From Ascarosepion bandense (taxonomy: Eukaryota; Mollusca; Cephalopoda; Sepiida; Sepiidae): a DNA stretch of 64,000 bases. Both the position numbers and the translations under genes were made by a program. The notes below the pieces were generated by a model. The model searched no databases. It saw only the letters and a list, made by a program, of their open reading frames with translations, and was not told the origin of the DNA. Every line of letters starts with the position of its first letter. The stretch's first letter is position 1. Below are positions 1 through 10,142 of the stretch, piece after piece. The DNA lies in contig JBBBDQ010001156.1 of the NCBI GenBank assembly GCA_037127315.1, forward strand, positions 2,307,501 through 2,371,500, in the 5' to 3' direction.

Positions 1-276
1 AGATTATAACATAGAATTGATCCCTCATTTTATACCCACATTATAATTTCTTATAAACTGTTGGCATATATATTCTTCTTCTATGTGCAATGTCCTTTCA
101 GGACGTAGGCGATCATGGCTTTCCACGTCTCCCTATCCCTGGTGGTTCTTAGCACACTTTCTCCTGTTACACCATGCAACCCCCGCTCTGTCATCCACTA
201 TCTCACGCCCATAAATTTAGAATATAAATGTATGGAAACTAGCATGGCCACAAAATGAGTGATCAGTTTATATATT
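1..276 (-). repeat. RTE LINE 3'-end fragment, tandem unit 1
   Basis: Read on the minus strand, about 75-208 encodes the extreme C-terminal tail of the RTE-type LINE seen more fully at 33,532-34,450 (Trp-x-x-Met-Ile-Ala-Tyr-Val-Leu-Lys, stop, then GAA repeats). The rest is a non-coding leader, with GATTATAACATAGAATTGAT at its start. The same leader-plus-C-terminus unit restarts at 277 and again at 534, so this is a head-to-tail array. It cannot be translated into a useful protein. Confidence 0.7.
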
Positions 277-533
277 GATTATAACATAGAATTGATCCCC
301 CATTTTATAACCACATTATAATTTCTTATAAACTGTTGGCATATATATTCTTCTTCTATGTGCCATGTCCTTTCAGGACGTAGTCGATCATGGCTTTTCA
401 CGTCTCCCTATCCCTGGTGTCTCTTAGCACGCTTTCCCCAAACCCGGCTCTGCCATCCACTAGTTCAAGACAACAAATCTATCAATGTATAGAAACTAGT
501 ATGGCCACAAAATGAGGGATAAGTTTATTAACT
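277..533 (-). repeat. RTE LINE 3'-end fragment, tandem unit 2
   Basis: This is a second copy of the preceding unit, with the same leader, the same LINE C-terminal segment near 350-455, and small indels. The unit is about 257 bases against 276 for the first. The join to the next unit keeps the same leader sequence, which points to repeated template use or unequal exchange. Confidence 0.65.
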
Positions 534-1195
534 GATTTTAATATATAATTGATATCCCATTTTATAACCACACTATAATTTTTTATAAACAATTAGCATA
601 TATATTCTTCTTCTATGTGCACTGTCCCTTGAGGACGTAGTCGATCATGGCTTTCCACGTCTCCCTATTACTGGTCGCTCTTAGCACGCCTTCTCATGTC
701 ACAGCATGCAAGCCTCGTTCCATCATCCACCTGATTAGGTCCTTCAAATATGTTATCCGTTGCTTTCCTCTGTCTCTTTTTCCTATATCTGACCTGTTAG
801 TATCAGGTTCTCCAAGCCTTCCTTCCTCATTGCATGTCCCAGGAACTTCAGCTCTCTCTTCCTGATGCTTAGTATTAATTTCCTTTTTGTTTCCATCATT
901 TCTAAGACCATATCATTGCTCACATGCTCAATCCATGATATTCGCAGCATCTTTCTGTAGAGCCACATTTCAGTTGCTTCAAGTGTTTCCTTCATCTTTG
1001 AAGATATTGTCCAGCATTCACTGCCATATTGAAGAAATGACAACACACAGCAATCCAGTACTCTCTTTTTTGTTTCTAGCGAAATTGTCCTGTTTCTTAA
1101 TACTCCGCTCAACTTCTGGAATGCTTGCTTCGCAAGGCCAATTCTCCTTAGGATCTCTGTGTCGCACTTTCCGTCTTCTGTTATAACACTTCCCA
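534..1195 (-). pseudogene. RTE-type LINE reverse transcriptase, C-terminal fragment
   Basis: This is the third unit of the array and extends further into the LINE. The minus frame 783-1112 reads through the conserved post-RT region (SLETKKRVLDCCV, LQYGSECWTIS, MWLYRKMLRISW, RELKFLGHAMRKEGLENLIL), and about 610-780 carries the C-terminal tail after a frameshift. The polymerase active site is absent, so this is a dead 3' fragment. Identity is by resemblance to the copy at 33,532-34,450, which retains a YADD motif. Confidence 0.75.
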
Positions 1196-1810
1196 GAAAA
1201 TTACGTTTAAAATAAATAGTATCTGACTATAGTTGAGATCAAATTAATTTACTTTAAAATCTACAACATAAATAAAAGGGAAGGACAGAAAAAGAAATAT
1301 GATATAGGTAGTGGGTATAAATAAAGAAGCTATTTTTAATATATAAAAATTATTAAAAGATTATACAAAGAAAAATATACCTAAAACCATCAAATAAACT
1401 GCTTTAGGGAATCATAACGCTATAGATAGTTGTAAGGTATATTATAGTTACTTTTGGGGAATAATTTAATATACTCCGGTGCAAGTCTTGCAGAAATAAC
1501 TCCCGTCTCACTACTCACATGAGAAGGCCAGACCCTGTACAGAACAATTTAGTTTGTCGGGTTTGCTGTAAGCAGTGCAAGACAAGTGCTGCCCACAAGT
1601 GTCATTCTCGTTCTCACAAAAATTAAAACAACTGACCAAACTTTTCAGAAACAGAAAGCATTAAAACGAAGGTTAAACTGATGATGCTAACGAGAACATA
1701 AGCTTTCCACGGTAAAACGCGTCTTTGATAAAAATTCACAGGTCATCACTTCTATTTCGGATGTTATTATGCACCTTTCAGGCATACACAATTTTACATA
1801 TATTAATAAG
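1196..1810. other. Unassigned AT-rich sequence
   Basis: No coding frame, RNA gene or repeat is recognised. The segment around 1,470-1,640 has a more balanced base composition, but I could not match it to any other part of the window. Confidence 0.4.
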
Positions 1811-1947
1811 GCTTACGGCCTATCATGTTGAATACACCGGTTCTCACTTGATCACCGAAGTTAAGCAATGTTGAGCCTGGTCAGTACTTAGATGGGTGAC
1901 CGCTTAGGAATACCAGGTGCTGTAAGCGTATGGCGATGGATGTGCGG
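1811..1947 (+). repeat. 5S rRNA-derived SINE head, truncated
   Basis: Positions 1,811-1,927 align by eye with metazoan 5S rRNA: GCTTACGG start, GAAGTTAAGCAA internal promoter, TGGTCAGTACTTAGATGGGT, and a TGCTGTAAGC end. There is no T-run terminator. After 20 bases that match the start of the tRNA-like part of the SINE (GGATGTGCG), a second 5S head begins. It is therefore a truncated retrocopy, not a functional 5S gene. Confidence 0.8.
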
Positions 1948-2245
1948 GCTTACTACCATATCACGTTGAATACACCGGGTCTCGCTCAATCACCGAAGTT
2001 AAGCAACGTTAAGCCTGGTCAGTACTTAGATGGGTGAGCGCTTGGGAACACCAGGTGCTGTAAGTGTTTAGTGACGGATGTGCGTTGTGGTGCAGTGGAT
2101 ATCGGTTCGGAAAGAGAAATCAGTGAACCGAGTTCGAATTCCAGTTGAATACCCTGCATTCACTTATGCACTGGTACCCTTGGGAAAGTTATTAATCCGT
2201 CCCTTCCCAGCGATCATATATGCATGTATATAAATCCCTAGTAAG
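1948..2245 (+). repeat. 5S-tRNA composite SINE, 3'-truncated
   Basis: A 5S-like head (1,948-2,065) is followed directly by a tRNA-like segment with an A-box-like TGGTGCAGTGG and a B-box GAGTTCGAATTCC. A body ending near TTAATCCGTCCCTTCCC follows. The order is the same as in the full-length copies at 17,097 and 57,942, but the distal body and the AACC tail are missing. The doubled 5S head at this locus suggests template jumping between two copies. Confidence 0.8.
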
Positions 2246-2254
2246 CAGAAAGTC

Positions 2255-2566
2255 CCTCAGTCCGTTAAGTTCCATACATGATACACGCTTGGAGGATCAT
2301 GTCTCAAAAGAGACATGACTACCTAAGCGTAGATATTCCTGCAGCAGGTTGCCGTCACTTTCTGGAGTAGACTGATTGCCAACTATGGCTATAGAAACCA
2401 ATATGTCCTGTTATTTAACTCATATATTAAAGGAGAAGCAACGGATTAATACATTTTGTTCAGGGCATTTGCGCGCAAGTCAATGCAACGAATTCAACTG
2501 GGATTCTAAATCTGCTAATGGATTTCTCATTCTGAACCAATATCCATTGATCTAAAATGCACATCC
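2255..2566 (-). repeat. tRNA-derived SINE (family with GTCTC-hairpin tail)
   Basis: On the minus strand a degraded tRNA-like head (near 2,480-2,566) is followed by the body shared with the 5S-tRNA SINEs. The tail is different and contains a small hairpin from ATGTCTC/GAGACAT arms (about 2,296-2,318) and ends in AACGGACTGAG. Better copies of the family lie at 22,343-22,650 and 28,677-28,980. The head has lost a clear B-box. Confidence 0.65.
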
Positions 2567-2713
2567 TTCACTACAACGCATATCTTACCTAGTAAGTCCC
2601 TTCAAAGAATAAAAAAAAACACGTCAGTACTAACCAATATTTGAGAATCAAGCTGTCGACGTCATTAGTCTTAATTTTGTCTTAGATATCGCGTACATAT
2701 ATGGCTATGCATG

Positions 2714-2718
<5 letters not shown>

Positions 2719-2760
<42 letters not shown>
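2719..2760. repeat. (TA)n microsatellite
   Basis: Uninterrupted TA dinucleotides, immediately upstream of the dispersed repeat that starts at 2,761. Confidence 0.95.
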
Positions 2761-2764
<4 letters not shown>

Positions 2765-3225
2765 GAAAACTCATCACGTCATTTAAATTGGTTATAAATT
2801 ATAATTCATTTCTATGAGCTTAATTAGCTCATTTCATAAGACCTTACAATATTCCTTCCATTTGGTACAAAATATTTTGCCGGAATAAGCATTTTCTTTA
2901 ACAAGAAGGATAAAAAATATAAAAATAAAAACAAAATTAAGAAGAAGGAAAAGAGAAAGAAAAAGAAAGACAAAAAGATAGTCAGGACTTGGCATTGGCG
3001 TCAGATCTGGCTGGGAGTGTTCAGACCGTCGTGAAGAGGTTGACCTCTGAAGAAACTTCTAATTCCATGGATACTGGTGTTTGTGTGACCCCCATAAACT
3101 GCCCCACCCATTTATATTAACTTATCTCCATATATACATATGTGTACATTCCCACATATACTTACAAACGTGACTTTGTTTATGCTTATATATACTTACC
3201 GACCTACCCCTTTTTCTGTCAACAT
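2761..3225 (-). repeat. Dispersed repeat R1, copy 1, with hammerhead-like core
   Basis: This is about 465 bases that pair almost end to end with 29,156-29,590; I found no other copy in the window. On the minus strand 2,809-2,840 resembles a hammerhead core: CTTATGA (one change from CTGATGA), a 7-bp stem closed by ATGAGCT/AGCTCAT, then GAAA. Strand is assigned from that motif. A purine-rich stretch (2,895-2,985) follows. No protein is encoded. Family unknown, possibly the end of a Penelope-like element. Confidence 0.55.
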
Positions 3226-3297
3226 ACGGATCCTTGCGTTCGTATACTCCCACATATATATTTCATAAAGTATACTCCCACATACACATTTCATATA

Positions 3298-3301
<4 letters not shown>

Positions 3302-3347
<46 letters not shown>
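3302..3347. repeat. (TA)n microsatellite
   Basis: Pure TA run of about 46 bases. Confidence 0.95.
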
Positions 3348-3349
<2 letters not shown>

Positions 3350-3997
3350 GACAGATAGAGTGAGAGTCAAAACAGGCAGACAGTCAGACAAAGATTTGAC
3401 AAGTAGAAAAACTATGTCCCATCTCTCATCGACAACTAACGAGCTTTTATCTAAGGCGGTTAATGATGTTTCCTCTTCATAGACCAGCTAAGATGAGGAA
3501 AATAAACATTTTTGTTATGATGATTCTGAGACTATGATTTAGTAGTTAATGATGATGATGAAGATAATTATCGTCCTATTTGGAATTTTTAGATGAATGA
3601 TAACGTGAAGAGGTTTAGGTGGAGGCGGAAGAGTAGGTGTATTCGCAGATCGGTGGTGGAAGCCAAAGCGAATATACATGCGCCCCAGTCCCCTCTCCAT
3701 ATCGCTAGGTGTTTCGTCAAGATATGTGCCCAGAAGAAGGCGTGCAAGGAGTAATTACCGAAGATCGGCAACTGGCCCACCATAATCAGGTATAAATTAA
3801 GAATCTATAATAATGAAAAAAAAAAGACGAATCGAAGTGATATCATGTTGGAGGAGGCAGTGATGGTTAAGGAGCTGATGGAGACGTTAGAGGAGGGACG
3901 CCCATTCTTATACTTTTGATATATCGAAGTACCAATCATGTAATTCTTGAACTTTATAGTAAAGATAAAGTGAAATACGAGACTTTTGTAAGAAGTA

Positions 3998-3999
<2 letters not shown>
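3348..3999. other. Unassigned sequence
   Basis: No recognisable gene or repeat. Short frames on both strands show no family resemblance, and their ends run into the flanking TA arrays. Confidence 0.4.

Positions 4000-4041
<42 letters not shown>
4000..4041. repeat. (TA)n microsatellite
   Basis: Pure TA run followed by ATT-rich spacer. Confidence 0.9.
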
Positions 4042-4047
<6 letters not shown>

Positions 4048-4094
4048 TATCATTGTTATTATTATAAGTAGTAGCAATAATAATTTTATTATTT

Positions 4095-4195
4095 AGGCTT
4101 ATCTCTTGTATACTGGTTTCTTTCCGGGTCTCAACCAGAGACCTAAGGTCAGAAATGGCATTATATTTTCCACTGAACATTGTCCTTAAAATAGC
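4095..4195 (+). repeat. Short dispersed repeat Y
   Basis: The segment around CAACCAGAGACCTAAGGTCA and a following TTTTCCACTGA recurs near 5,280-5,360, 8,285-8,360, 57,110-57,190 and, more degraded, 59,655-59,735. Nothing is encoded. It tends to sit next to the RLE-type LINE fragments or Helitrons. Confidence 0.5.
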
Positions 4196-4197
4196 AA

Positions 4198-4221
4198 CTT
4201 AATTATTATTATTATTATTAT
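4198..4221. repeat. (TTA)n microsatellite, LINE tail
   Basis: Short TTA array abutting the 3' end (minus strand) of the LINE fragment 4,222-4,618. The position suggests that it began as the LINE's TAA-type 3' tail. Confidence 0.75.
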
Positions 4222-4617
4222 GTTGTAATTTTTCATCATGTTTCCATTTCTGCTATGTTCGCACTACCTACCCATATGCGGGAAGACTTAAGGCAGGTTG
4301 TGGTGTTTTGTTATAGCTCCATTTTATGTTTTTTCTATCTCCTCTAACATCCCTAGCGTTACATAGACAAATTTCTCCTTAGTGTGTGGGCTGTACTTAA
4401 CAAGAATTTTTTTGCATATCTCTTAAGCTGGGGTTTCCATGGATTGTTTTAATGTGTTGTTTTGTTCCATTTTTTATCATTCGAAGTGCACTCACTATCA
4501 CTGGCAGGATTCTTGTTTACAATTTCCACATTCTTTCTGTTTCAATTTCCACGTCCGTATATTTTGACAGATTTTCGAATTCCTTGGTTGCTATGTTACA
4601 ATCCGCTGGATAAGCCA

Positions 4618-4618
<1 letters not shown>
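4222..4618 (-). pseudogene. RLE-type LINE 3' end, copy 1
   Basis: This is the minus-strand 3' UTR and C-terminal coding segment of the LINE described at 4,660-5,212, and reads in parallel with it (TLRRNLSM-like end, IQKI region). The restriction-like endonuclease part is not kept here. It is bounded by TTA arrays on both sides, so it appears to be a separate 5'-truncated insertion of the same family placed head-to-tail with the next copy. Confidence 0.55.

Positions 4619-4659
<41 letters not shown>
4619..4659. repeat. (TTA)n microsatellite
   Basis: About 14 TTA units, at the 3' end of the following minus-strand LINE copy. Confidence 0.95.
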
Positions 4660-5210
4660 GTCATTTTTCATCATATTTCGATTTCTGCTTTGGTCTCACT
4701 ACCAACCAAGTCTGCGGGGAGACCTACGGTAGATCGTGGCGTGTTGTTATGGCTCCATTTCATGTTTTTTCTATCTTCCCTATCATCCCTAGCGTTACAT
4801 AGATAAAGTTTTCCTTAGTGTGTGGGGCTGTAGTTAATAAGACAATTTTTTGTATACCTCTTAAGCTGGGGTTTCCAGGGATTCTTTCAATGTGTTGTTT
4901 TGCTCCTTTTTTATTCCAAGTGCACCTATTATCATTGGCAGGATTCTTGTTTTCAATTTCCACATTTTTTCTATTTCAATTTCCAGGTTTTTATATTTTG
5001 ACAGTTTTTCGAAATACTTGATTGCTATGTTACAATCCGCTGGACAAGCCATATCAATTAATAGGCAAGTCTTTTCTTTCTGGTTTTTAACAATAATGTC
5101 TGGCCTATTTGCTTCAATTTTTCTGTCTGTGTAGATGGTGTAATCCCATAGAATGGTGACATCTTCTATTTCTGTAACCGGTGCTGGGTAATGTTCATAC
5201 CAGTGTTTGT

Positions 5211-5212
<2 letters not shown>
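4660..5212 (-). pseudogene. LINE C-terminal fragment with restriction-like endonuclease signature
   Basis: The minus frame 4,861-5,214 encodes 117 residues containing RPDIIV, about 10 residues, LLIDMACPAD, then EKLSKYKNLEIEI. The spacing RPD-x-D-K-KY resembles the PD-(D/E)XK restriction-like endonuclease at the C terminus of R2/NeSL-type LINEs. That assignment is by pattern, not by search. After a frameshift the frame continues as a basic tail (HIERIPGNPSLR, IQKIVLL). Related copies are 4,222-4,618 and 58,745-59,516. It is 5'-truncated, with no RT domain. Confidence 0.55.

Positions 5213-5269
<57 letters not shown>
5213..5269. repeat. (TTA)n microsatellite
   Basis: About 19 TTA units separating the LINE fragment from a copy of repeat Y (5,280-5,360). 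Confidence 0.95.
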
Positions 5270-5469
5270 TCTTTTGATTTATGTTATATAAGCATTTCTT
5301 TCGAGTTCTAACCAGAGCCCTAATGTCAGAAATGACTTCATGATATTTTTCACTGATCATTTTTGCAAAAAAAAAAAACAAACAAAAAAAAAACGAATAC
5401 CACACACATTTTACATATATAAAACTCTTTGTAAATTGCTGTCTGAAATATAACAGTTATAGTGGTATA

Positions 5470-6133
5470 TGCACCGACAACATAAATTACAGAAGAAGAA
5501 ATTGAAACCTTCTACTCCATGCTAGACAACGCCAAGGCTCAGTACAAATAATCAGAATTCTCTTGGGAGACCTGAATGCCAAAGTTTGCCAGGAGAGAGA
5601 AGGTGAAACGATCGGCAATTTTGAACTAGCAAACCGAAATGACCGCGGAAAGAAATGGGCCCAATGGTGCACAGTAAATGACTAGGTAATAACCAACACC
5701 TGGTTCCTATTAAACTATTAATAAGAGCTTCAGAAATGCAGTTCTTCTGACTGCAGAAAAGACCGTCCCCTGGTTATATGCAAATTAAAGACTGAGATTG
5801 AAATAGCCTAACGCAGCCTCATGAACAACCCAAACCTGCAAGAAATATATACACAGAACATGAAAAGGAAATACAAAGGACAAATTGGAAACGGATACTC
5901 AAAGATGGACGCGCAGAGATGCTCTAGTGACATCAGAAAACGACATTATAAAGGAAAAAGGACGAAGAAGGAGAAATGAGTGGATTACTGAAGACATTTT
6001 TCACATGATGCAGAGGAGACAGAAAACAAAGCCAAGACATGGAACGGAATAAGGAAAAAATACAGACAGAATGACACAACTATAAATGCGCAGAAATAGA
6101 GAGACTGAACACTACAAATAAAGGAGATAGATA
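5470..6133 (+). pseudogene. RTE-type LINE, endonuclease region (5' part of a split copy)
   Basis: Interrupted plus-strand frames recall the apurinic-like endonuclease of RTE LINEs: VVYAPT, then EEEIETFYSMLDNA, a stop and frameshift, then LGDLNAKV (the catalytic GD-N-N-type motif) and FELANRNDRGKKW. Several stops follow (for example near 5,683 and 5,725). The copy is interrupted by a Helitron at 6,134 and resumes at 6,881. It is non-functional. Confidence 0.7.
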
Positions 6134-6451
6134 TCTAAACTTATATATATAAATGTAAGTTTGTCTGTGTGTGTATGTGTGTGTGTGTGTCCGTTACCTA
6201 TAGACTCCGAAACGGCTGAACCGATTTTCTTGAAAATTCACACAGTTGTACTATGAGCATCTGCGAGTGTTCTCAGCTAGGTTTTGTGTCGAGATACCCC
6301 CGATAAATATCGAAAGTCGATAATTGAAAAAATCGAGTTATAGAAGGAATGGTCCGATTTTAATCAAATTTGATACACTCATAGACAAAGACATAAGAAA
6401 CGATATTCAGAAGTTTCAACGTTGCAGTTCTTACAATAGTGCAGAAAATCG

Positions 6452-6497
<46 letters not shown>

Positions 6498-6880
6498 AGG
6501 CAAGATATTTGTGTGTGTCTGTTTATCTGCCTGTATGTCTGTACTTTTTTCAGCCCTTTTATTTTAGTTTTTGCTCCGAGTTTGGCTCTAAGTACTTATA
6601 ATTGTAGTTCTTAGTCTCAGCCATGATGCCATTTACTCAGAGGACTTAGCCTTCAAAATTGAGTTTACGACGAAAAAAACTTATTTGATATCGATACCAG
6701 GAAATTAAAATTTTACTTGCATCTATTCATTTTTCTTTCAATCTACGGTTTCGCTTTAACTGGAAACAACTATTGCTTTTTAGTCTTTCGTGCCAACGTC
6801 CAAAGTGTATGAGCTCCAGAACCATTTATTAGTTTTAAAGCTTTCATTACACCCGAGCAACGCCGGGCTATAATGATAGT
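6134..6880 (+). mobile_element. Non-autonomous Helitron
   Basis: It begins TCTAAAC and ends with a GC-rich hairpin (CCCGAGCAACGCCGGG) shortly before the terminal ATAG and a flanking T. Insertion is between A and T, as Helitrons do. It has no Rep/helicase coding. The interior holds (TG)n, (TA)n and the phrase AACGGCTGAACCGATTTTC shared with the other copies (25,398, 54,617, 57,216, 59,840). It splits an RTE LINE, so it is younger than that copy. Confidence 0.85.
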
Positions 6881-7270
6881 AAAAAAATAAAAGAACAGGA
6901 GAAAAATCATCCCCAACAACAGGATGTATAAAATCAAAATGACGGAACCCTCATATTAGAAAAAGAAAAAATACTTCATCGATAGGATAAGTATATCGGA
7001 GATCTCATCCATGATAAGAGAGAGCAAATACACAGAATTACCGACGAACAAGCAATATTAATAACCGAAGTTGAAGCTGCACCAGTCAAGTTGAGTCGAA
7101 ACAAAGCAGCAGAACGCCACGCTGTTGTAAGAGATGCTGACAGTCTAAGACGGCTTTTTTCGTAGACAGGATCAAAGAAATAAGCAAACTTTATATCAGT
7201 GGCGATATACCGGAGGACCTAAGCAAATCAATTTTGATATTAATACCTAAGAAGTCAGGTGCAAAAGAGT
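6881..7270 (+). pseudogene. RTE-type LINE, linker and RT N-terminal region (3' part of the split copy)
   Basis: Continues the LINE interrupted at 6,133. Decayed plus-strand frames still show SRNKAAERHAVVRD, resembling the 'NKAPG-DG' region of RTE RTs, and later IYRR then LIPKKSGAKEC-like residues. Stops and frameshifts are frequent. The sequence loses similarity after about 7,270, and 7,271-7,744 is unassigned. Confidence 0.6.
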
Positions 7271-7744
7271 GTGAAATCCACTGAACATCTGTGTGTGAAA
7301 TTGGCTTTCTCCTGTGAGAAATACCAGATAGTGAGAAAATGCGAATATTTTTGTTTCATCCGTTTTCCCGAGCTTTTAGTGCGTGATAGTATGGCTTGAA
7401 AATCAGTATTCGAAGTTTTACCATCATTCATATATTTCAATATCAACGACTAAACTAAGGAACTTATCACAATGAATGAAAAGAAATCTATATATGCTTT
7501 TGTTAATAAATGACATTACCTCTTAACAGAAAAAAATTAGAGAATTGATGTACGGATTGCATTGGTGAATGCTGTTTAAATGCATGTGGTTTTCAACTGC
7601 CCTACCTTCCATCAGTGTGCATGACTCTAGTCTTTCGGAAAGCAACACACTGTGCCGCCTTAGCCTCACTTTCCCAACAGACTTCAAATGGAATGACTGC
7701 ATCTAATATGTATCTACATCTCCTGCTAAAAAGGGTAATGGTGT

Positions 7745-8275
7745 CGAGATAAGAGTTTTTGTTTTTTTTTCGTCAGAATCCATCTTGTACAGAATTATTA
7801 TTTTTGTGTTTAAATTTGAGTTTTGTTTAACGGCATATCAACATCTGTGGGTTATTTAATGCCAAAAGGTGGAGTTTTAAGGTATTTTTTAATGTTCGGT
7901 TATAGTGGGAAGATTGATTTAGTCAGATTGTGATAAAAAATTGTTTTTATTTTTAAAAATTGAAGATTTCTTCCAGTTTTGTTTTCAAAAATGTATTGCT
8001 GCTAATAATTTTTTCCCTTCAAAAATGAATCTTTTTCTAATTTCTATGTATATATTTCTATAAAAGTCTATTTGTATACTTTCATAGTGTTTTGACCCCA
8101 GTTTGGGGATAAACTATTTACCCAAAGCTGGGACCCTAACAGTTGCTACCACTCAGGGTCAGAGTAGACCTGGTAACAACAGCAATTAAGAGGTGTTTCC
8201 ATGCTCTTCACAACATCCCAGTAAGAGGCTTTGCTGCCGAATGTAGTTTATCGTCATACCCAGGACTCAGAATCA
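7745..8275 (+). repeat. Dispersed element X, copy 1
   Basis: This is about 530 bases that recur on the minus strand at 30,172-30,410 plus 30,878-31,225 (one copy split by a SINE), 31,250-31,830 and 36,590-37,060. It contains GTTTAACGGCATATCAACAT near the start, and a conserved 3' portion (TTTGACCCCAGTTTGGGGAT, then AACAGCAATTAAGAG). No coding frame or terminal repeat was recognised. It could be a SINE or a LINE 3' end. Confidence 0.6.
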
Positions 8276-8429
8276 TTTGTATATAAGCATTTCTTTCGAG
8301 TCCCAAGAAAAACCTAAGGTCAGAAATTACTTTACGGTATTTTCCGCTGATTATTTTATATCATCTGTATTTCTGAGATGAGGTAGTATGGACATTATTT
8401 ATATTATTTGGACTAATGTCTTCATCTTT

Positions 8430-8665
8430 GTTGTTACTTGTACCACTAGAAAAAACCATTAACATTTAAAAATTGCAATATAAACTCTGGTAAAAAAACG
8501 GTTACTGAAGATTAGGTTTATAAATCCCAAAAATTCAGTTGTTGTTGTCCTTAAAACATATGGCCCAGTGGAAATAGACGTTGGTTAGTTCCTGTAACTT
8601 CAACCAAAGATTTGTGAGTTCAATACCAGCCTACAACAGTAGTGAACTTACACGGTTAGAGGGAG
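8430..8665 (+). repeat. tRNA-derived SINE, family T
   Basis: An AT-rich leader (CAATATAAACTCTGGTAAAA, AGGTTTATAAATCCC) leads into a tRNA-like segment with A-box-like ATGGCCCAGTGG and B-box GTGAGTTCAATACC near 8,557-8,630. The same tRNA part is present inverted at 13,205-13,330, and the leader in direct orientation at 13,335-13,485. It is directly followed by a Penelope-type end. Confidence 0.6.
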
Positions 8666-8844
8666 ATAACTCTTGACCACAAAAAGAAGCTCCACGCAAG
8701 TTATGAGGATGATATACCCCAGTGATTGTAATAAAGGGTTCGGTTCGAAATTCCTAACAACTGAAGAAGGCCGGAGCGTACAACGGCCGAAACGTCGTAC
8801 AAAAGGCAAGAATGATGATGACAATAGTATAAATAGTTCCATCT
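8666..8844 (+). repeat. Penelope-like element terminal fragment with hammerhead-like core
   Basis: Positions 8,759-8,799 read CTGAAGA, a stem of GGCCG/CGGCC arms with a 10-base loop, then GAAACGTC. This matches the minimal-stem-III hammerhead pattern known from Penelope-like elements, with one extra base after the first core box. No coding region remains. The 3' flank runs into a LINE fragment. Confidence 0.55.
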
Positions 8845-9222
8845 TGTGCATTCATAAATCTACTATTCGTCGGTGCATTGGATACTGTTGATATATCTCT
8901 TCTCGGGTGCTTTGTCTATTCACCTTGAGGTTCTCGAACCTCAAGACGAATCCAAAGGAGAATCTGAAGCCTAGTCGATCGCGATTTGGTAGCTCGACTT
9001 CAGTCACTTTCTCACGGACATGTAGTGGCTTTCCCTCTGTTTTTTTCTACAAATATTTTCTGGGCTTCTGCTTTGACGGGCTTCTTTCCCTGGTTTCCCG
9101 ACAACATAAACATTTGAATCCCACCCTTTAACCGTCAAAATAGTCAAATATAATTGCCACTTCTACTTTACAGTTTTTATTTCGCATTTCTTGCATGTGG
9201 AACTTTGTTATGGGTTATAGTG
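8845..9222 (+). pseudogene. Jockey/CR1-type LINE, post-RT C-terminal region (5' part)
   Basis: The plus frame encodes ILCIHKSTIRRCIGYC, followed by decayed counterparts of the C-terminal region. FFYKYFLGFCFDGLLSLV corresponds to LFYKYFHGFCSEELRSLV in the copy at 56,232-56,516. It continues as HPLTVKIV to about 9,220, where element L is inserted. The LINE resumes at 9,585 with CFPDSYK. No RT active site is present. Confidence 0.7.
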
Positions 9223-9227
9223 CTCTC

Positions 9228-9584
9228 CTACGAGGAATGAACTCTTCCTCTTACTATATAATTACCTGCAAAGCGCAGTTAAAACGGTAATTAGGGACTG
9301 CTAGTACGCAGTTAAAGCTAGGCAATAAGCACCGTAATTGTATCGCTCGGACTTACTTATTTCTATTTACTTATTATTAACACTTACTTTGTATCTATGT
9401 TCGTGTTATTCTAATACACTGTTTTGAACCTACTTTCTGTTTTTCGTGTCTTACTTCCGGCACAAATCGGTCACTACAAATTTGCGGCGAAGTTTCGCTA
9501 CAACAACTCCACAGCAGATTGGCACTGAAGGTTTTCGTGAAGATTTACGACAACAAAATTGCAACAAAGATTCACCACATTATG
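9228..9584 (+). mobile_element. TIR transposon L, copy 1, 3'-truncated
   Basis: It starts GTGCTCTCCTACGAGGAATG, matching the terminal inverted repeat of the fuller copy at 26,161-27,586, and shares its interior (for example TTATTATTAACACTTACTTT and GTGTCTTACTTCCG). The second TIR is missing. It lies inside a LINE fragment. No transposase is recognised. Confidence 0.6.
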
Positions 9585-9650
9585 TATACTTGCTTCCCTG
9601 ATAGCTACAAAAGTGCAACGTCAATTGCCATCTTCTATCTATTTAATCAC
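9585..9650 (+). pseudogene. Jockey/CR1-type LINE fragment (3' part after element L)
   Basis: Encodes CFPDSYK-like residues that follow the SRLWN region in intact copies of this LINE, so it continues the fragment interrupted at 9,222. Confidence 0.5.
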
Positions 9651-10142
9651 CAACTTTTTCTTATCTTTTCCTCGACTTTTTGATTTTTTTCTCTCACTGT
9701 AAGCTCATGCCAACCAGTAGTAGCGGTCCTGTCTTGCTTGTGGTGAAAGAAGGAGATTGCTCCAATACAAAAAAAAATATTCGTAGAGTTTAGTGGCTTT
9801 GGAACTCGTAAGTTAAATTTCCACAAGACTGATATGTACGACAATTGCATATTCTGAAAGGTGATATTTAAATATATATTCCTATACGATTCGTGTGTGA
9901 TTTGAGAACTTTAAATGTTTTATACGTTACAATTTAAAACGGGAGAAAATAAACGTATTTCCTCTCTGAAACTTTTTTTTCTGAAAGGAAAACAAATATC
10001 CAAGGGATTTTGAAAAATAATGGAAAATTCAATAGGATAAAGGGGAAAACATTATGAATTTGGTGTAAAATTTTGTACCTTTTTTCAATAGCTGGTGAAT
10101 TAACAAATGATTTTGTTTTAGACGCCACTGCAATTTGACATA
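9651..10142. other. Unassigned AT-rich sequence
   Basis: About 9,880-9,960 resembles 11,395-11,480 weakly (ATTCGTGTGTGATTTGAGAA against ATTTGTGCGTGGATTGTGAA), which suggests an old repeat. Otherwise I see nothing here. Confidence 0.3.

Noticed and set aside
1811..2065. Two adjacent 5S rRNA genes
   Set aside because: No T-run terminator, indels against the 5S consensus, and continuation into a tRNA-like SINE body. The 5S parts are SINE heads.
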